Below, piece by piece: positions 10,916 to 22,201 of a stretch of DNA of 64,000 bases (positions are counted from its first letter, which is position 1; the number at the start of each line of letters is the position of its first letter). The translations under genes were made by a program, and so were the position numbers. The notes beneath the pieces are model-generated. The model did not search any database. It was not told the origin of the DNA and saw only the letters and a list, made by a program, of their open reading frames with translations. Source of the stretch: Didymella arachidicola (taxonomy: Eukaryota; Ascomycota; Dothideomycetes; Pleosporales; Didymellaceae); assembly GCA_016630955.3 (NCBI GenBank), contig CM050001.1, positions 1,054,001-1,118,000 on the forward strand. The letters run 5' to 3'.

Positions 10916-11429
10916 AACGGCACAACTGGTCACTAGAGCCTATAACCATGATGACCGTGTCATCGATAGGCAAGAGGTGCGGCGTTCTCCTAGTCTGGTA
11001 TCCGAAGCTCTCTTTGCATGCTTGCCCTGCGTTCCTTACCTCCCATGTTGAATCTACCGTGGTCCCTTATTCTACTAGATTAGTGTGCTTGCTTCATGTA
11101 TCTAAGATCCGATCCTAGCCTCGTTGACCGGTGTTCCGATGCTTCTGTGATGTGCATTTGCGAAGTTTGACTTCTTCGCTATCTGTTGTGATCTCAGCTA
11201 GATGGTGGTTGGTTGATTGGTTTTGATTTGGTTTGATGTCATACCTTGAATACACCATTTCATTCCCAACTTACACAGTTTCAGCGGCGTTCTGCGCAGT
11301 GGTGCCCAGTCTACAGCCGTAGCAGACAGCCGTGCGGTGCAGATGTGACTCTGCACCGCTTCACTTTACCATCGGAAGAACCATCTGTCCCATACCCTCC
11401 TTGACATGGATCGTCCTTTGAAAAGCCCG
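10916..11429. other. intergenic, nothing recognised
   Basis: Sequence between the broken small gene and the kinase-fold pseudogene. No frame here has recognisable motifs. Confidence 0.4.
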
Positions 11430-12530
11430 TTAACGTAACTGAAGCAGCTCTTTAGCTGCATAATAGTTTTTTCGCGCAAACATGCATCTGTGGGTTGGTG
11501 CCTTTGCTGTGTCTGTGTTTGTCTTTGTCGTGCTCTTCTGATCGATGGGGATCTCCCCAAGCATGCGACGCGGTTGGTAAACTTGTGCGCGGTCAAAGTT
11601 GATCACTAGCAGTTGCCGTTTGTCTTTGTTCTACAACATGTTCCGCAGCTTGAGATCTCTATGCAAGACCCTGAGGTTGTGAATAGCTCTGATTGACCTA
11701 TTAAGCTGCTTGGCGATGAGAAGCTGTTCTTTGCTAGTCATTTTGCCGAGGAGGTTATTAAGGCGCTTGCCGCTATGGCTAAGGAACATTATGTGCTATA
11801 AGTCAGCGATGCCCTCGTAACAATAAAGCTTCTCCATGTTAATGCTACCTAGACACACTGGCACATGCGTGCCTTGTAGTAGGCTGAGTCGTTTATAGGT
11901 ATTAACCTCCCACTCCAGATAACCTGCGAACCAGGTGAGCGTAGCTTTGGCAACTACAGTGTACCCGTAAGACGCAAGTCGCACCTAGAAAGGAACACCA
12001 CATGCCCTATAAATGCCTATAAGCTTATAGTTGCTGTCTAGATCTTTAGAAAGCTGCGTACGGATACGTTCAAGGAAGGTAGGCGCGCGAATTTAGTGAC
12101 GGTCGGTACCATGCTCCCCCACATTCAGATATGATTGGTCAAGCAGACCACCCTTCATGAGACCAAGCAAGCACTTCTGCGTGCAGTACTGTCCAGCGTG
12201 TCCAGTGCGGCGCGAGTCACGGCGCGATGCGGATCTGCTCGCGGGCTGTAAGTAGGGGTTGCAATCTGACCTCGGTGGCTGTCGACTAAGCGTATCCACG
12301 TCGGACTCTTCATCGCTGGACTCAGGTCGGCTTCGAGCGTTGGTACGATCCGGCGAGTGGGGATGCGCAGGTCTCTGCCGAAGTCGAACTGGCGACATTC
12401 GCAGGAAACTTGGGTCTCGCGGTGGTCGGTAATCTGACGAAGGGGCTTCATCCAATGGAATCTCATCCAGCAGTTCGTCAAACATGACTTCCCAGCTTTT
12501 TAGTTGAATCAACGCGTCATCTCGCTACTT
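11430..12530 (-). pseudogene. fungal kinase-fold gene killed by RIP-type stops
   Basis: One reading frame runs on the minus strand from about 12530 to a TAA at 11430-11432 without frameshifts. It contains LIQLKSWEVMFDELLDEIP, QYCTQKCLLGLMKGGLLD, YGYTVVAKATLTWF, THVPVCLG, HRDLKLRNML (catalytic loop) and VINFDRA (DFG counterpart, Asp replaced by Asn). It is interrupted by TAA at 12093-12095 and TAG at 11995-11997, 11796-11798 and 11631-11633. This layout matches a protein-kinase-like family common in filamentous ascomycetes (intronless, QYCTQKCLLGL motif, then VLHRDVRxxNML). All stops can arise by C-to-T change on one or other strand, as in RIP. Not functional. Confidence 0.75.
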
Positions 12531-13432
12531 CTCGCTCCGTGATGGGCTCTTCATCGCTTGCAGGGTGAATGCCAGCATCGTATTACCTCGATCCATGCTC
12601 ATGATGATAGTACATGGAACGAATACCCGTTGCGAAATGTGGGCAAAGGCAAATAAGTGAAGGAGGATTCGTGACCAGACGAAGGTGGTGGTCATGGAAC
12701 CGATCTGTCTTGGGGTAGACGTTCGCAAGCGTATCGCTATTAAGTACTCTAGTTGTAGACAGCATGCTACCGCGCAGACAACTCTACGAAGTGTCATTTA
12801 TTACGTTACCCCTTCCTTCACATTATCAATGCCTAGATTCAGTGAACGTACCTGTGTATGCAAAGCCCGTCTCGACCCGGTTCTCTGATCTCGCTCCGAC
12901 TAGGATACCCTTCCTAACCATCTCATTAGGCCAAAGGGTGCCAACCCAGGTGGACCGCTCAGATGCTGCTAGAGGCTATCTACGGGAACTACCCGGGGTT
13001 CGCAAAGATACAGTAACGCGTCTTGCGGAGACAAAGTACCTCAGGAAGATGTACGCAAGACTCTGGAGCCACACAGGAACTGCGATCACGGAGTCGCCCG
13101 TGTCGTTGAAGACTATCATCGCATGTGACCTTAGGCTTAGGCACTTGAGCGCGTCTATGCGACTCTACGCACAAAGCACATTTTATCGCATGCAATGGAA
13201 ACCTGCTCCGGGAGACTCTCATAGGTCCGTCGCTTGGTATCTGATTTGGAGGGAGGTATATCTAGCCGAGGATATATCACGAGGCTTATTCGTGAGACAC
13301 TTTGTTCTGCCTCTCGGGATACACTCGGTGACCGGTGTACATTCCATTCTCATCATGGTAGATGTGGACAGTGTGCGATCCGGTCTCCCCAATCACTCAC
13401 CTGCGCACCCGTCGCCCTGGTGATGCAGTCCA
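12531..13432. other. intergenic, one doubtful open frame
   Basis: A 219-residue plus-strand frame at 12764-13423 is long for chance but has no recognisable domain and irregular composition. I do not call it a gene. Confidence 0.4.
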
Positions 13433-14655
13433 TCATAAGTACTCGTCTTCGTCAAAATCATCGAACATCCAATGCTCCTGTAGCATCAGGCGCACCTGCT
13501 CAGTCTCAGCTGCCTCAAGTGCGTCGGCCTTGAGCTTAGTTTCATGTTGCTTTACTTCATCATACTGGTCCAAAGGAACCCATCCTTCCGGGCCGATGCC
13601 AATAGCATCTCTGCAAGCTTGGAGTTGCTCGTCTGATTCGACCTGCGCAGCATTCAACTGCAAGTAATGCTTCACATCCTCATCCGAGAATCTGATCGGG
13701 CAAAGGGGTTTAGCCTTATTGCTCGTGATTGAGTTTGATGTTATCATATCGGACCAGTTTTGTTGTATCTCGATCAAGTCGGCTTTGAGAGTGATGTTGT
13801 CGCCTTCCCATGGAGAGCTTGCGTGATCGAACAGTTTGCGTCGCAATGTGCTGAAGCTGCGGGTAAGAGCGTCATAGTGGTTTGGGTTGAGTTTGGCCGT
13901 TGCCGCGACATAGAAATAATGCAGCTGACGCCGACGTAGGAGCACGACTTGCTGAAACTGTTCGCTTTCACTCAGATTGTCGAGGTGATGCGGTAGTTCA
14001 GGTAGCATGAGCGACTCTGAGATACTGTCGCCGTAATTTTGGAGACTGTTCGGAATACCACATTGGAGGAAAAGTGGAAGTAATGCGCAGTGTTGCCAGT
14101 CGATTAGACCAGTAATGCTGAGATCGTCTGAGATAAAGATGTTATTGGGCTGAAGGTCAGGATGTCTTAGCGTTGGGCGGGTGATGGAGTGATTGCCGTT
14201 TGGTATAATGTACGGTACAATCTGCAGGTATTCGTTTAGATTTTGTACATGCTCAGAGGGCGATATCTTCTGGTAGTTGTATATTTCTCGGCGCAGACGT
14301 TGGAAGGGGTGAATAGGTTGGCCATACTTGGCTAGGTATGCAATCTCCTTCTTAGCCCCAGCTGCAAGCACATCTACTGGATCTGTAACTTCCAAAAATT
14401 TAGTAAGGGTCGCCCACCGATAATGAACTGATGCAGTACAGCCAGGACATATGGTTCTGAGATAGCACGGTGGTAGAAGATGAATACGTACATGGTCCAC
14501 GATCGAGGTTCAGTCTCGATCTTTTTCCATACCATAGGCTGAGTCTTGTATCGGGACCAATACAGAAGCCGCCCTTGCGCAAGGTGTCGGTGGTATATAC
14601 TTCGACTTTCCTGGTTTCAACGTCAAGATCCTTGGTGTAGTACAGACTACCGCTA
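13433..14655 (-). pseudogene. APH-type phosphotransferase, 5'-truncated
   Basis: Exon 14655-14492 (GSLYYTKDLDVET..., FCIGPDTRLSLWYGKRS) joins exon 14382-13433 across a 109-base intron (GTACGT donor, TTACTAAAT branch, TTACAG acceptor), restoring RGPYPVDVLAAGAKKEI. The catalytic loop is RHPDLQPNNIF and the DFG counterpart GLIDWQH; HPFQRLRREIYNYQK is also diagnostic of the fungal family. The frame is open to the stop at 13433. The N-lobe, which should precede GSLYY, is absent: at 14656/14657 the sequence switches abruptly into repeat copy B. So the gene lost its promoter and N-terminal third. A relative of the partial gene at 36-1320. Confidence 0.75.
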
Positions 14656-14656
14656 G

Positions 14657-14953
14657 CCACCACGTGAGAGCCGAAATCCAGGGTTTCTAGGCGTATATCC
14701 TATACTACGTGCGTATATTATAGTCTGTATACTAAGAACACACGAACATCAAAGCTCTCTTCTGTATACCCCTATTACACACAGCTACATAGTAGATGGA
14801 CTTATATGCTCTTAATCATTAGGATATATATAGTATTCTATACCTTACCTAGGGCTATTTATAAGCCCTCATGTCTCTATGCGATGTATAGGCATACATA
14901 GCCTCTTTCTAGTATGTTACGGGGTGGGTTCATCATTTCGAAAACAACCCATA
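14657..14953 (-). repeat. MITE-like repeat, truncated copy B of the inverted pair
   Basis: Reverse complement of 7572-7868 over 297 bases with no difference found. It stops short of the terminal GTTCAACATTTCG that copy A has, exactly where the APH pseudogene is truncated, so one deletion or rearrangement probably removed both ends. Its other end supplies the TA (14952-14953) into which T2 inserted. Confidence 0.75.
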
Positions 14954-16160
14954 CCGTGTCCGTGCACTCAATGCACGCCGTCAGTCAATGCACGCGATCG
15001 CGATTTCGTCCCAACTTCGCACCCCCCACAACTCAACGCCACGATGACTATGGAAGAAGCCCTTGCAGAGCTAGATGCTCTTAACTCTAGCGAAGAAGTT
15101 TGCTACGCGACAATAGCTAAAAAGCATAGTGTTAATCGCTCAACGTTGTCGCGCAAGCACCGAGGTGTCAGCGGGTCGCGTGCAGAGGCAGGTTTAGCAC
15201 GTCGCAATCTTCAACCAGAACAGGAGGCAGAGCTTGTGACGTATCTGGAGGGATTGACAGAGCAAAAGTTACCTCCTACAAGAGAGATGGTGCAGAATTA
15301 CGCGTCTGATATCGCTGGACACCCTGTCTCCGAGAGCTGGGTCACACGCTTCCTCCACCGACACCAAGATGAGCTTACATCCCAATGGAGCACTTCTATG
15401 GATCGACAACGCCACGCTGCTGACTCTAGTGATAAGTACAAGGTGTACTTTGAACAGCTAGGCAGCAAAATCAACTTCTACGAAGTGGAGCCTGAGCATA
15501 CGTACAATATGGATGAGAAAGGCTTCATGGTTGGAGCCGTTGGCAGACAGAAGAGGATCTTTAGCAGGAGGCTGTTTAAGAAGAAGCAGTTTAAGCAGAT
15601 GCTGCAGGATGGTAATCGTGAATGGATAAGCTTGTTAGCGTGTGTATGCGCTGACGGCACAGCGTTGCCGCCAGCTCTCATTTACGCAGCTGACTCAAAG
15701 AACATACAAAACACATGGGTAGAGGATGTGAAGGTAGGAGAACATATGGCCTTCTTTGGAGTATCAGGCAGTGGCTGGTCAAACGATGGGCTTGGTCTTG
15801 CCTGGCTCCAGCAGGTGTTTGAGCGCTTCACAACAGCCAAAGCTCGGAGAAAGTACCGCCTGTTGCTTGTGGATGGCCACGGGAGCCACCTAACAGAAGA
15901 GTTTCTGGAGTATTGCCACAGGCATAAGATACTGTTAGGTATCTATCCACCTCACAGCACGCACACGCTGCAGCCGCTTGATGTGGTAATGTTTAAGCCT
16001 CTCAGCACAGCATACTCAAAGAAGCTGGCAACACGCCTTCACAAGCATCAAGGCCTAGTGCCTGTAACTAAAGCTGACTTCTTTGGCCTGTTCTGGGATG
16101 CTTGGGCAAGCAGCTTCACTGCAAAGAATATCTTTAGCTCGTTCAAGGCGACAGGTGTAC

Positions 16161-16174
16161 ACCCATTTAACCCC
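16161..16174 (+). repeat. LINE target-site duplication, left copy
   Basis: ACCCATTTAACCCC, repeated exactly at 22218-22231 on the other side of the LINE. It lies in the T2 transposase codons for the HPFNP motif. Confidence 0.9.
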
Positions 16175-16320
16175 CACCGAACACCAATCTTTTGATTTCT
16201 GGGTTTCCTTCACAGAAGCCCCAAAAATCACAGCAAACGATCCGGCTCACTGCGGCCACTCTGGGAGTACCTCTAACGTCCGCCTAGGCCCCCTGCGCGA
16301 CGCGCAAGGAGCTTAATAGG

Positions 16321-17982
16321 ATGGCAGAGTCTCCCTCTTCCCAGCACACAGGGTCCCCAGACTACGAGATCCCCCAGCAGTTGTATACACGCGCTCCAAG
16401 ACGGCCCCAGGAGGACATGCAGCACCATGCGCCCCTTCTGAGCAGCCAGAACCCCGGTGGGGGCGCTCCCAAACCTCGAGTCTCTGATGCCGTCCAACGC
16501 CACATCGCTGAGACTCAGCAAATTACCCAGCTATGGAACACCATCACTACTGCCTTCGCAGCAGCCGTAGATCAACACGCACAGGGCTACACTAACCCGC
16601 AAGAAGCCAGGATCGCACAGGAGCTGCAGCAGAGGGTCGTTCACGCGCTGACCTCCCTCTCCCCAAGCAACTCTCCCCCTAGCTCTCGCTGGAGCAGTGA
16701 CACTAATCACAGCAACCCCGGGAGCCAAGAGTCAGGACGCCGCTCTTGGGCGGACGTAGCCAGAGACCCCCAAATCTCAGATAGGGGTGCCAACCGACCC
16801 CTGATCCCTGCTAAACCCCGGCCTGGTCCGTCGGCTAAGCCCAAAGAAGACGATCGAATCTTCATAGCCATCTCCAACCCAACAATGCGACTGCAACAAC
16901 CCTCACCATTTGCGGTAAGACAGGCAGTTTGCAAGAGCATAGGAGGAATCACCCTGAGGGACATACCTGCCGCATCACCAATCAAAACAGGCTGGGCGAT
17001 CACCCCAGCTAATAAGTCTATCCGGGACCAGCTTCTAACCCAAGAAAACCAGGAACTTCTAGCGAGAGCACTAGACGGAGACGCGGTAAGGGTCCCAGAA
17101 CGCTGGATCAACTACGCAGTACAGGGAGTACCCAGTTCCCTTCGAACCCTCGACGGCACAGAACTACCCACGACTATCCAGCTAGTGGAGGAAGAGGTAT
17201 GCTCGCAAACAGGCAGGCAGCCGGTCAGCTGCAGGGCCTCACGACATGGAGCCAACCACCGTGGCCTTACCACCTGGATCATCTCTTACAAGGAGCCAGT
17301 CCGCTCGTTCCGCCTTTTTGGTATCAGCGAGTACTCCAAGGTGATCAACAAGCACCCTACCATCCAGCGCCACAACCCAGGCTGCCAGGGCTACTGTAAC
17401 GCTGCCCGATGCACCCAGGTAGCGCGCTGCGTGCACTGTGGAGACCGCACAGACAGACACCAAGGACCGTACGGGGACAACTGCGCCCACAAAGCCGTGT
17501 GCGCCAACTGCCACGGACCACACCCAGCTAGCCACGCCAACTGCCCTGCAGCCCCTCGCCGGGTCAACGGACACAGCATCAAGCCTACAAGAGCCGAGCT
17601 GAAGGCTATCCGACGCGCAGGCAAGATAGCACAGCAGCACCTCTACAGGACAGTCGAAGAGACCCTCAGACAGGCAACGCTTCAGCCTGAGACTACTCCT
17701 CTAGAGGCATCGGAGACAGCGCCTCCCCAGCCTCCCACCCAGAGGCAAGAAGGAGATAGCAGGGCTTCCGCATCACTTCCTACAACGACTAACTCCTATC
17801 CATCCTCCTCTTCCACTGGCAGAGCAAAGAGACCAAGGCGGGCCGCCACAGGCCAGAGAAGCCTCAATGTAGGACAGCTGTCTGCCGGCAGCATCCGCCC
17901 ACAATCGACTATCCACACTGACCCGTCCACCTCGGAGAGGGAAGACACCAGCATGAGCGATGACCCGCCATCGTCATGCTAG
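16321..17982 (+). CDS. LINE ORF1, RNA-binding gag-like protein with zinc knuckles
   Basis: 553 residues. The N-terminal half is Pro/Ser/Gln-rich. The middle contains a conserved segment (FIAISNPTMRLQQPSPFAVR onward). Cysteine knuckles follow: a run with GCQGYCNAARCTQVARCVHC, then CGDRTDRHQGPYGDNC and CANCHGPHPASHANC, the CCHC pattern of LINE ORF1 nucleic-acid chaperones. The C-terminus is low-complexity and basic (GRAKRPRRAATGQRS). It should coat the LINE RNA in the ribonucleoprotein. Its stop codon overlaps the ORF2 start in the sequence ATGCTAG at 17976-17982. Confidence 0.88.
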   Translation: MAESPSSQHTGSPDYEIPQQLYTRAPRRPQEDMQHHAPLLSSQNPGGGAPKPRVSDAVQRHIAETQQITQLWNTITTAFAAAVDQHAQGYTNPQEARIAQELQQRVVHALTSLSPSNSPPSSRWSSDTNHSNPGSQESGRRSWADVARDPQISDRGANRPLIPAKPRPGPSAKPKEDDRIFIAISNPTMRLQQPSPFAVRQAVCKSIGGITLRDIPAASPIKTGWAITPANKSIRDQLLTQENQELLARALDGDAVRVPERWINYAVQGVPSSLRTLDGTELPTTIQLVEEEVCSQTGRQPVSCRASRHGANHRGLTTWIISYKEPVRSFRLFGISEYSKVINKHPTIQRHNPGCQGYCNAARCTQVARCVHCGDRTDRHQGPYGDNCAHKAVCANCHGPHPASHANCPAAPRRVNGHSIKPTRAELKAIRRAGKIAQQHLYRTVEETLRQATLQPETTPLEASETAPPQPPTQRQEGDSRASASLPTTTNSYPSSSSTGRAKRPRRAATGQRSLNVGQLSAGSIRPQSTIHTDPSTSEREDTSMSDDPPSSC

Positions 17983-20900
17983 AACACCCCTACAACATAC
18001 CAGCCCACAACAGGCGTCAACAGCACAGTCTACCAAGCAGACAACTCCGTGTATGCTGGGCCAACGTCGGTAGATGCTCGCCCTGGCACATCACAACACT
18101 AGAGCTGGCCTTCCAGAAGGGCATAGATGTTGTGTGTGTTCAAGAGCCCTTCGCATGTGCCAACTCGAGAACATCCACTCACCCTGGTTTCAAGCACCTA
18201 GCACCTATCAGCACCTGGGACAGCCCCAACACACCAGGCTCAGTCCGCCCTAGAGTGATGACATACATCCGCAGAGGCCGCCACCTACGGTACCAGGCTA
18301 GAGAGAGTCTCAACCACCCAGACATGCTATGGGCGGTAGTAAATGGAGTCGCCATACTCAACTGCTACAGACAGCCACACACCCCAGACGTCATTCAATA
18401 CGTCACACATCTGACACCCCCTCAGCTCTGCCTTGTCGGGGGCGACTTTAACGCCAGACACGAATCCTTTGAGCCTACCATCACTGCAGCCAACGGAGGA
18501 GTGGAGCTAGCTAGATGGGCTGCCAACGCGTCTATGGACTACATTGGTGTGCCAGGGCAGCCAACACACTGCGCTGGTCACGTTCTTGACCTCACCTTCT
18601 CTAACATCCCGTTTGCCCAGTCTGCTGTCGATGCTAGCATGCACAGCGGCTCAGATCATGAGACGATAGTGACCTCTGTCCCCATCTCCACACCAGGCAC
18701 TCCGCAACTAGAACAGTACCACTACAGAGTTCCAGAGGCGAGCCTAGCTAAGTTCGCTGGGCTGGTAGAAATGGGTGCCCAAAACATCGCAGACCCGCTT
18801 GCAACACAGGATGCAGCACAGCTAGAAGAATGCGTCACGCTGCTCACAGAGGCTATACAGCACTCTGTACAGGCAGCAGGCAAGCTCAACCGCAAGGAAG
18901 GCCGCGCTGCACCATGGTGGACCGAGGAGTGCAAGACCGCCTACCAGGCCTACAAACGTGCTAGACAGCTCTGCTCTGGCAGTCTACCAGAGGAGAGACA
19001 GGCCTTCAAGACTACCGTCCGACAGGCCAAGAGGCAGTACTGGAGGCACGTCATCGATAACGCTAGAGACGACAAGGACCTGTTCAAGATCATTGCCTGG
19101 CACAAGCTCACGCCAGAGAACCAGGACACTCCCCTCGAAGTGAACAACAGAACGATATCAGACCCCCTAGAGAAAGCAGAGGCACTTAGACAGGAAGTTC
19201 TCAACCGCTACACAGCAGAAGATGACCTCGGACAGCGTCCAGACCAGGAGGCTGCAGCCACCCTCCCGTGGAGCACACACATCTCACTTGAGGAGTGTGA
19301 GCGAAACACGATAGGGGTGTCAAGCACATCACCAGGTACTGACCGCTCTACAGTGCGACTACTCCGCGCCTGCTGGACTCAGGTGGGGGAACTCGTACGA
19401 AGGATCTTCCAGCGGTGTCTTGAACTTAACCACTTCCCGGCGCAATGGAAGCTTGCAGAGGTAGCCATGATACCGAAAGTGGGGAAAACAGACCGGACAT
19501 CGCCCCGCTCCTGGAGACCGATAGCGCTTCTGTCTTGTATTGGAAAGGGACTCGAACGAACTGTGGCTAGACGTATTGCATGGACTGCCATGACACACAA
19601 GATCCTCAGCCCCCAGCATGGCGGCGCGCTTCCAAAACGCTCTGCAGCAGACCTCACTGCAGCGTTCACCCACGACACTGAAGCAGCATGGGTGCTTGGA
19701 AAGCACGTCACTATGGTCACCCTAGATGTGCAAGGCGCGTTTGACGCTCTCCTGAAGAACCGCCTGTTGCATCGGATGGCCCAACAGGGCTGGCCACAAA
19801 GGACGATCCTCTTTGTAGACTCATTCCTAACTGACCGGAGGGTGCAAGTCCGCCTTGGCCAGGTCACCACTCCTAGCTACGCAGTTGCCTGCGGCACACC
19901 CCAGGGGTCGCCTCTCTCACCCGTCCTGTACACACTGTACCTGGCAGAGCTACTATCCATGGACACTGAACGGAGGTTTGGGTACGCAGACGACATATGT
20001 CTATACCAGGCCTCACACTCTATGGACGACAACGTCGAGCTCCTCGCAGAAGACCTAAGGGAGATCAGAGCATGGGGTGAGGCTAATAAGGTTACCTTTG
20101 CTCCAGAAAAGCAGGAAATGATCCACCTGACCAGACAGCGGAGCAGCTATGCGCCTCCCTGCGTCGTAGATGAACAGCTCACGATCTATCCAATCCTCCC
20201 GGGTGGAGAGCACAGTCAGCCAGCCCTGCGCTGGTTAGGCGTGTGGTTTGACCGCAGACTCACCTTCCGACGGCATGTAGCTACGCGCACGGCAAAAGCT
20301 GCCAAGGTAGCCTATCACATTCGCAGCCTAGCTAGGACTACCTATGGACCCCCAGCCAGCTCCCTCCGCAAGGCCACTGTTGCCTGTGTGTACCCATCAC
20401 TCCTGTATGGAACTGAATGCTGGTACAGAGGCCGCACCAAAAAGCCACACACACTTAAACCAGGCAGGCCACAAGAGGTCAGCGCTTACATTGGGTGGCA
20501 CATAGCTGCCATAGACAAAACACTAGCCATAGCGGCAAGAGGCATCCTACCAGCGTGGAGAACAACCCCTATAGCTGCACTCTTCCGAGACGCCGGACTG
20601 CTACCGGCAGCAGTGGCACTCGAGGAAGCCAGACTCAGATTTGCAACCCACCTGCGCACTACAGATGCAGACCACCCTCTCACTAGGCGCACAGCAGTAC
20701 CTATCGTAAACAGGGGCGTAAAAACCGGACAACCCCAGCGAGTCAAGACGAAAGTCCAACAGATGGCATCTCTTCTACCAGAGACCCCCAGGACTACACT
20801 CTCAGCCCCTCACTACTCGACTGGCTGCCGAACAGACCCGACGCTTGGCCTAGACAAGAAGACTGCAGCTAAGGCTTTTAAAGAATGGTGGGCCCAGCTC

Positions 20901-21809
20901 TCACCACTAGAAGTCACTATCTTCTCAGATGGCTCTGAACAGTACACAAAGGAAGGAGAAAAGCGGGTTACCTACGGCTTTGCAGTGTATCAGAACGGAA
21001 AACAACTGCACACTGGACGCGGGTCACTCAACCCTACCTCGCACGTCTTTGACGCGGAAGTAGTAGGAGCATGGAGAGGCCTCCAGCATACCGTAAGGCA
21101 ACCAGAGCTCCGCACCCGCCGAATCTGGCTGTGCATAGACAGCACCTCAGTGGTCTGGTGCCTCAGGGGCGACGCACCTCCTACCTCTCAATGGGCTTTC
21201 CTGGAGTGCCATGGCGCCATGGAGACACACGACGTCTCTATCAAATGGGCCCCTGGACACCTAGACATTGAGGGGAACGAGGCAGCAGACAGATTAGCCA
21301 ACCTAGAAGCCCAGCACCCCTCACCCCCGACTGGAAAAGCCGCTCTGCCTACACTCTCAGGCATCAAGACGATAGCCCGCAAGACACTGCGACACACACA
21401 ACAGACCTGGTGGTCTGACAAGAAGACTAAGCTCTCGAAATGGTACAAGAGCTGGGACTTGGACTATGCACCACGCAGCAGTCCAAGGGAACTAGACCTA
21501 CCAAGGGCCACGTTAGCCAGGCTCCTCTCCATCCAATCTAGGCATGGGGACTTTGCCTGGTATCACCGAATGTACAATCACAAGGATGCAAACCTTAGCT
21601 GCTCATGCGGGCGCGACAAGACGCCAGAGCACCTCGTGCTCTGCCGCAAGACCCGCGGGAGCTTTAGCAGATGGCCGCTGCGACCACTAATACTACCATC
21701 CAGCCAGGCTGATGGCCTAGCGTACACTGCAGCACTAGTGAAGGAGCCAGAGGCCTTTGACGCCTTTGTCAAACTTACACAGTACTTCACCAAGATCTGC
21801 CCCCGCTAG
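17976..21809 (+). CDS. LINE ORF2, endonuclease / reverse transcriptase / RNase H
   Basis: 1277 residues. An APE-type endonuclease occupies roughly residues 15-235 (VVCVQEPFA, GGDFNARHE, SGSDHET). Reverse transcriptase spans about 480-760 (WRPIALLSCIGKGLER, VTLDVQGAFDALL, GTPQGSPLSPVLY, FGYADDICLY, the YADD catalytic box). RNase H is at about 980-1115 (FSDGSEQ, DAEVVGA, CIDSTSV, GNEAADRLA). A C-terminal CSCGRDKTPEHLVLC resembles the CCHC knuckle of I/Tad elements. All catalytic acids are present. It nicks target DNA and copies LINE RNA in place. The start is the ATG at 17976, overlapping ORF1, which suggests translation by stop-restart. Confidence 0.93.
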   Translation: MLEHPYNIPAHNRRQQHSLPSRQLRVCWANVGRCSPWHITTLELAFQKGIDVVCVQEPFACANSRTSTHPGFKHLAPISTWDSPNTPGSVRPRVMTYIRRGRHLRYQARESLNHPDMLWAVVNGVAILNCYRQPHTPDVIQYVTHLTPPQLCLVGGDFNARHESFEPTITAANGGVELARWAANASMDYIGVPGQPTHCAGHVLDLTFSNIPFAQSAVDASMHSGSDHETIVTSVPISTPGTPQLEQYHYRVPEASLAKFAGLVEMGAQNIADPLATQDAAQLEECVTLLTEAIQHSVQAAGKLNRKEGRAAPWWTEECKTAYQAYKRARQLCSGSLPEERQAFKTTVRQAKRQYWRHVIDNARDDKDLFKIIAWHKLTPENQDTPLEVNNRTISDPLEKAEALRQEVLNRYTAEDDLGQRPDQEAAATLPWSTHISLEECERNTIGVSSTSPGTDRSTVRLLRACWTQVGELVRRIFQRCLELNHFPAQWKLAEVAMIPKVGKTDRTSPRSWRPIALLSCIGKGLERTVARRIAWTAMTHKILSPQHGGALPKRSAADLTAAFTHDTEAAWVLGKHVTMVTLDVQGAFDALLKNRLLHRMAQQGWPQRTILFVDSFLTDRRVQVRLGQVTTPSYAVACGTPQGSPLSPVLYTLYLAELLSMDTERRFGYADDICLYQASHSMDDNVELLAEDLREIRAWGEANKVTFAPEKQEMIHLTRQRSSYAPPCVVDEQLTIYPILPGGEHSQPALRWLGVWFDRRLTFRRHVATRTAKAAKVAYHIRSLARTTYGPPASSLRKATVACVYPSLLYGTECWYRGRTKKPHTLKPGRPQEVSAYIGWHIAAIDKTLAIAARGILPAWRTTPIAALFRDAGLLPAAVALEEARLRFATHLRTTDADHPLTRRTAVPIVNRGVKTGQPQRVKTKVQQMASLLPETPRTTLSAPHYSTGCRTDPTLGLDKKTAAKAFKEWWAQLSPLEVTIFSDGSEQYTKEGEKRVTYGFAVYQNGKQLHTGRGSLNPTSHVFDAEVVGAWRGLQHTVRQPELRTRRIWLCIDSTSVVWCLRGDAPPTSQWAFLECHGAMETHDVSIKWAPGHLDIEGNEAADRLANLEAQHPSPPTGKAALPTLSGIKTIARKTLRHTQQTWWSDKKTKLSKWYKSWDLDYAPRSSPRELDLPRATLARLLSIQSRHGDFAWYHRMYNHKDANLSCSCGRDKTPEHLVLCRKTRGSFSRWPLRPLILPSSQADGLAYTAALVKEPEAFDAFVKLTQYFTKICPR

Positions 21810-21884
21810 CTCCTGCAGCCCTGCAACAGCAGCAAACACCTGCACCTAGTTCTGCTAGGTCCAGCACAATCGATGCAACACTCT

Positions 21885-21948
21885 TCACCCCTCCACCCCT
21901 CCACCCCTTCACCCCCTCCACCCCTTCACCCCCTCCACTCACACGATG
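21885..21948 (+). repeat. CT-rich minisatellite in the LINE 3' UTR
   Basis: Tandem units of the form CACCCCTCCACCCCTTCACC repeated about five times with small variation, between the ORF2 stop and the CCAA tail. Confidence 0.8.
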
Positions 21949-22201
21949 TCTCTTTCTCTCTCTCCTACGGCACATATATGCCTCAGAATGCAAGGAAATT
22001 ACCCTAATATACATACATCGCTTAGCCTCCCCAACTGGACGGGGAGCTGTAGTTCTGAAATGGTAACAATACCCGCGCAGGCAGGAAATGCTTTCTAAGG
22101 TAGTGTATCAGCACTGTAATTCCATAGCTTAGCACGTCGTACATGCCCTTCGGGAGGCGAGATGATGGACTTATTCCACATCAACTAGACGAAAAATGAA
22201 T

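Noticed and set aside
12764..13423. 219-codon plus-strand open frame
   Set aside because: No motif, irregular composition, no clear leader or introns; sits between two pseudogenes and could be open by chance.
14879..15043. Upstream extension of the T2 transposase frame
   Set aside because: It crosses the TIR and the repeat copy B; the homologous proteins start at the equivalent of 15044.
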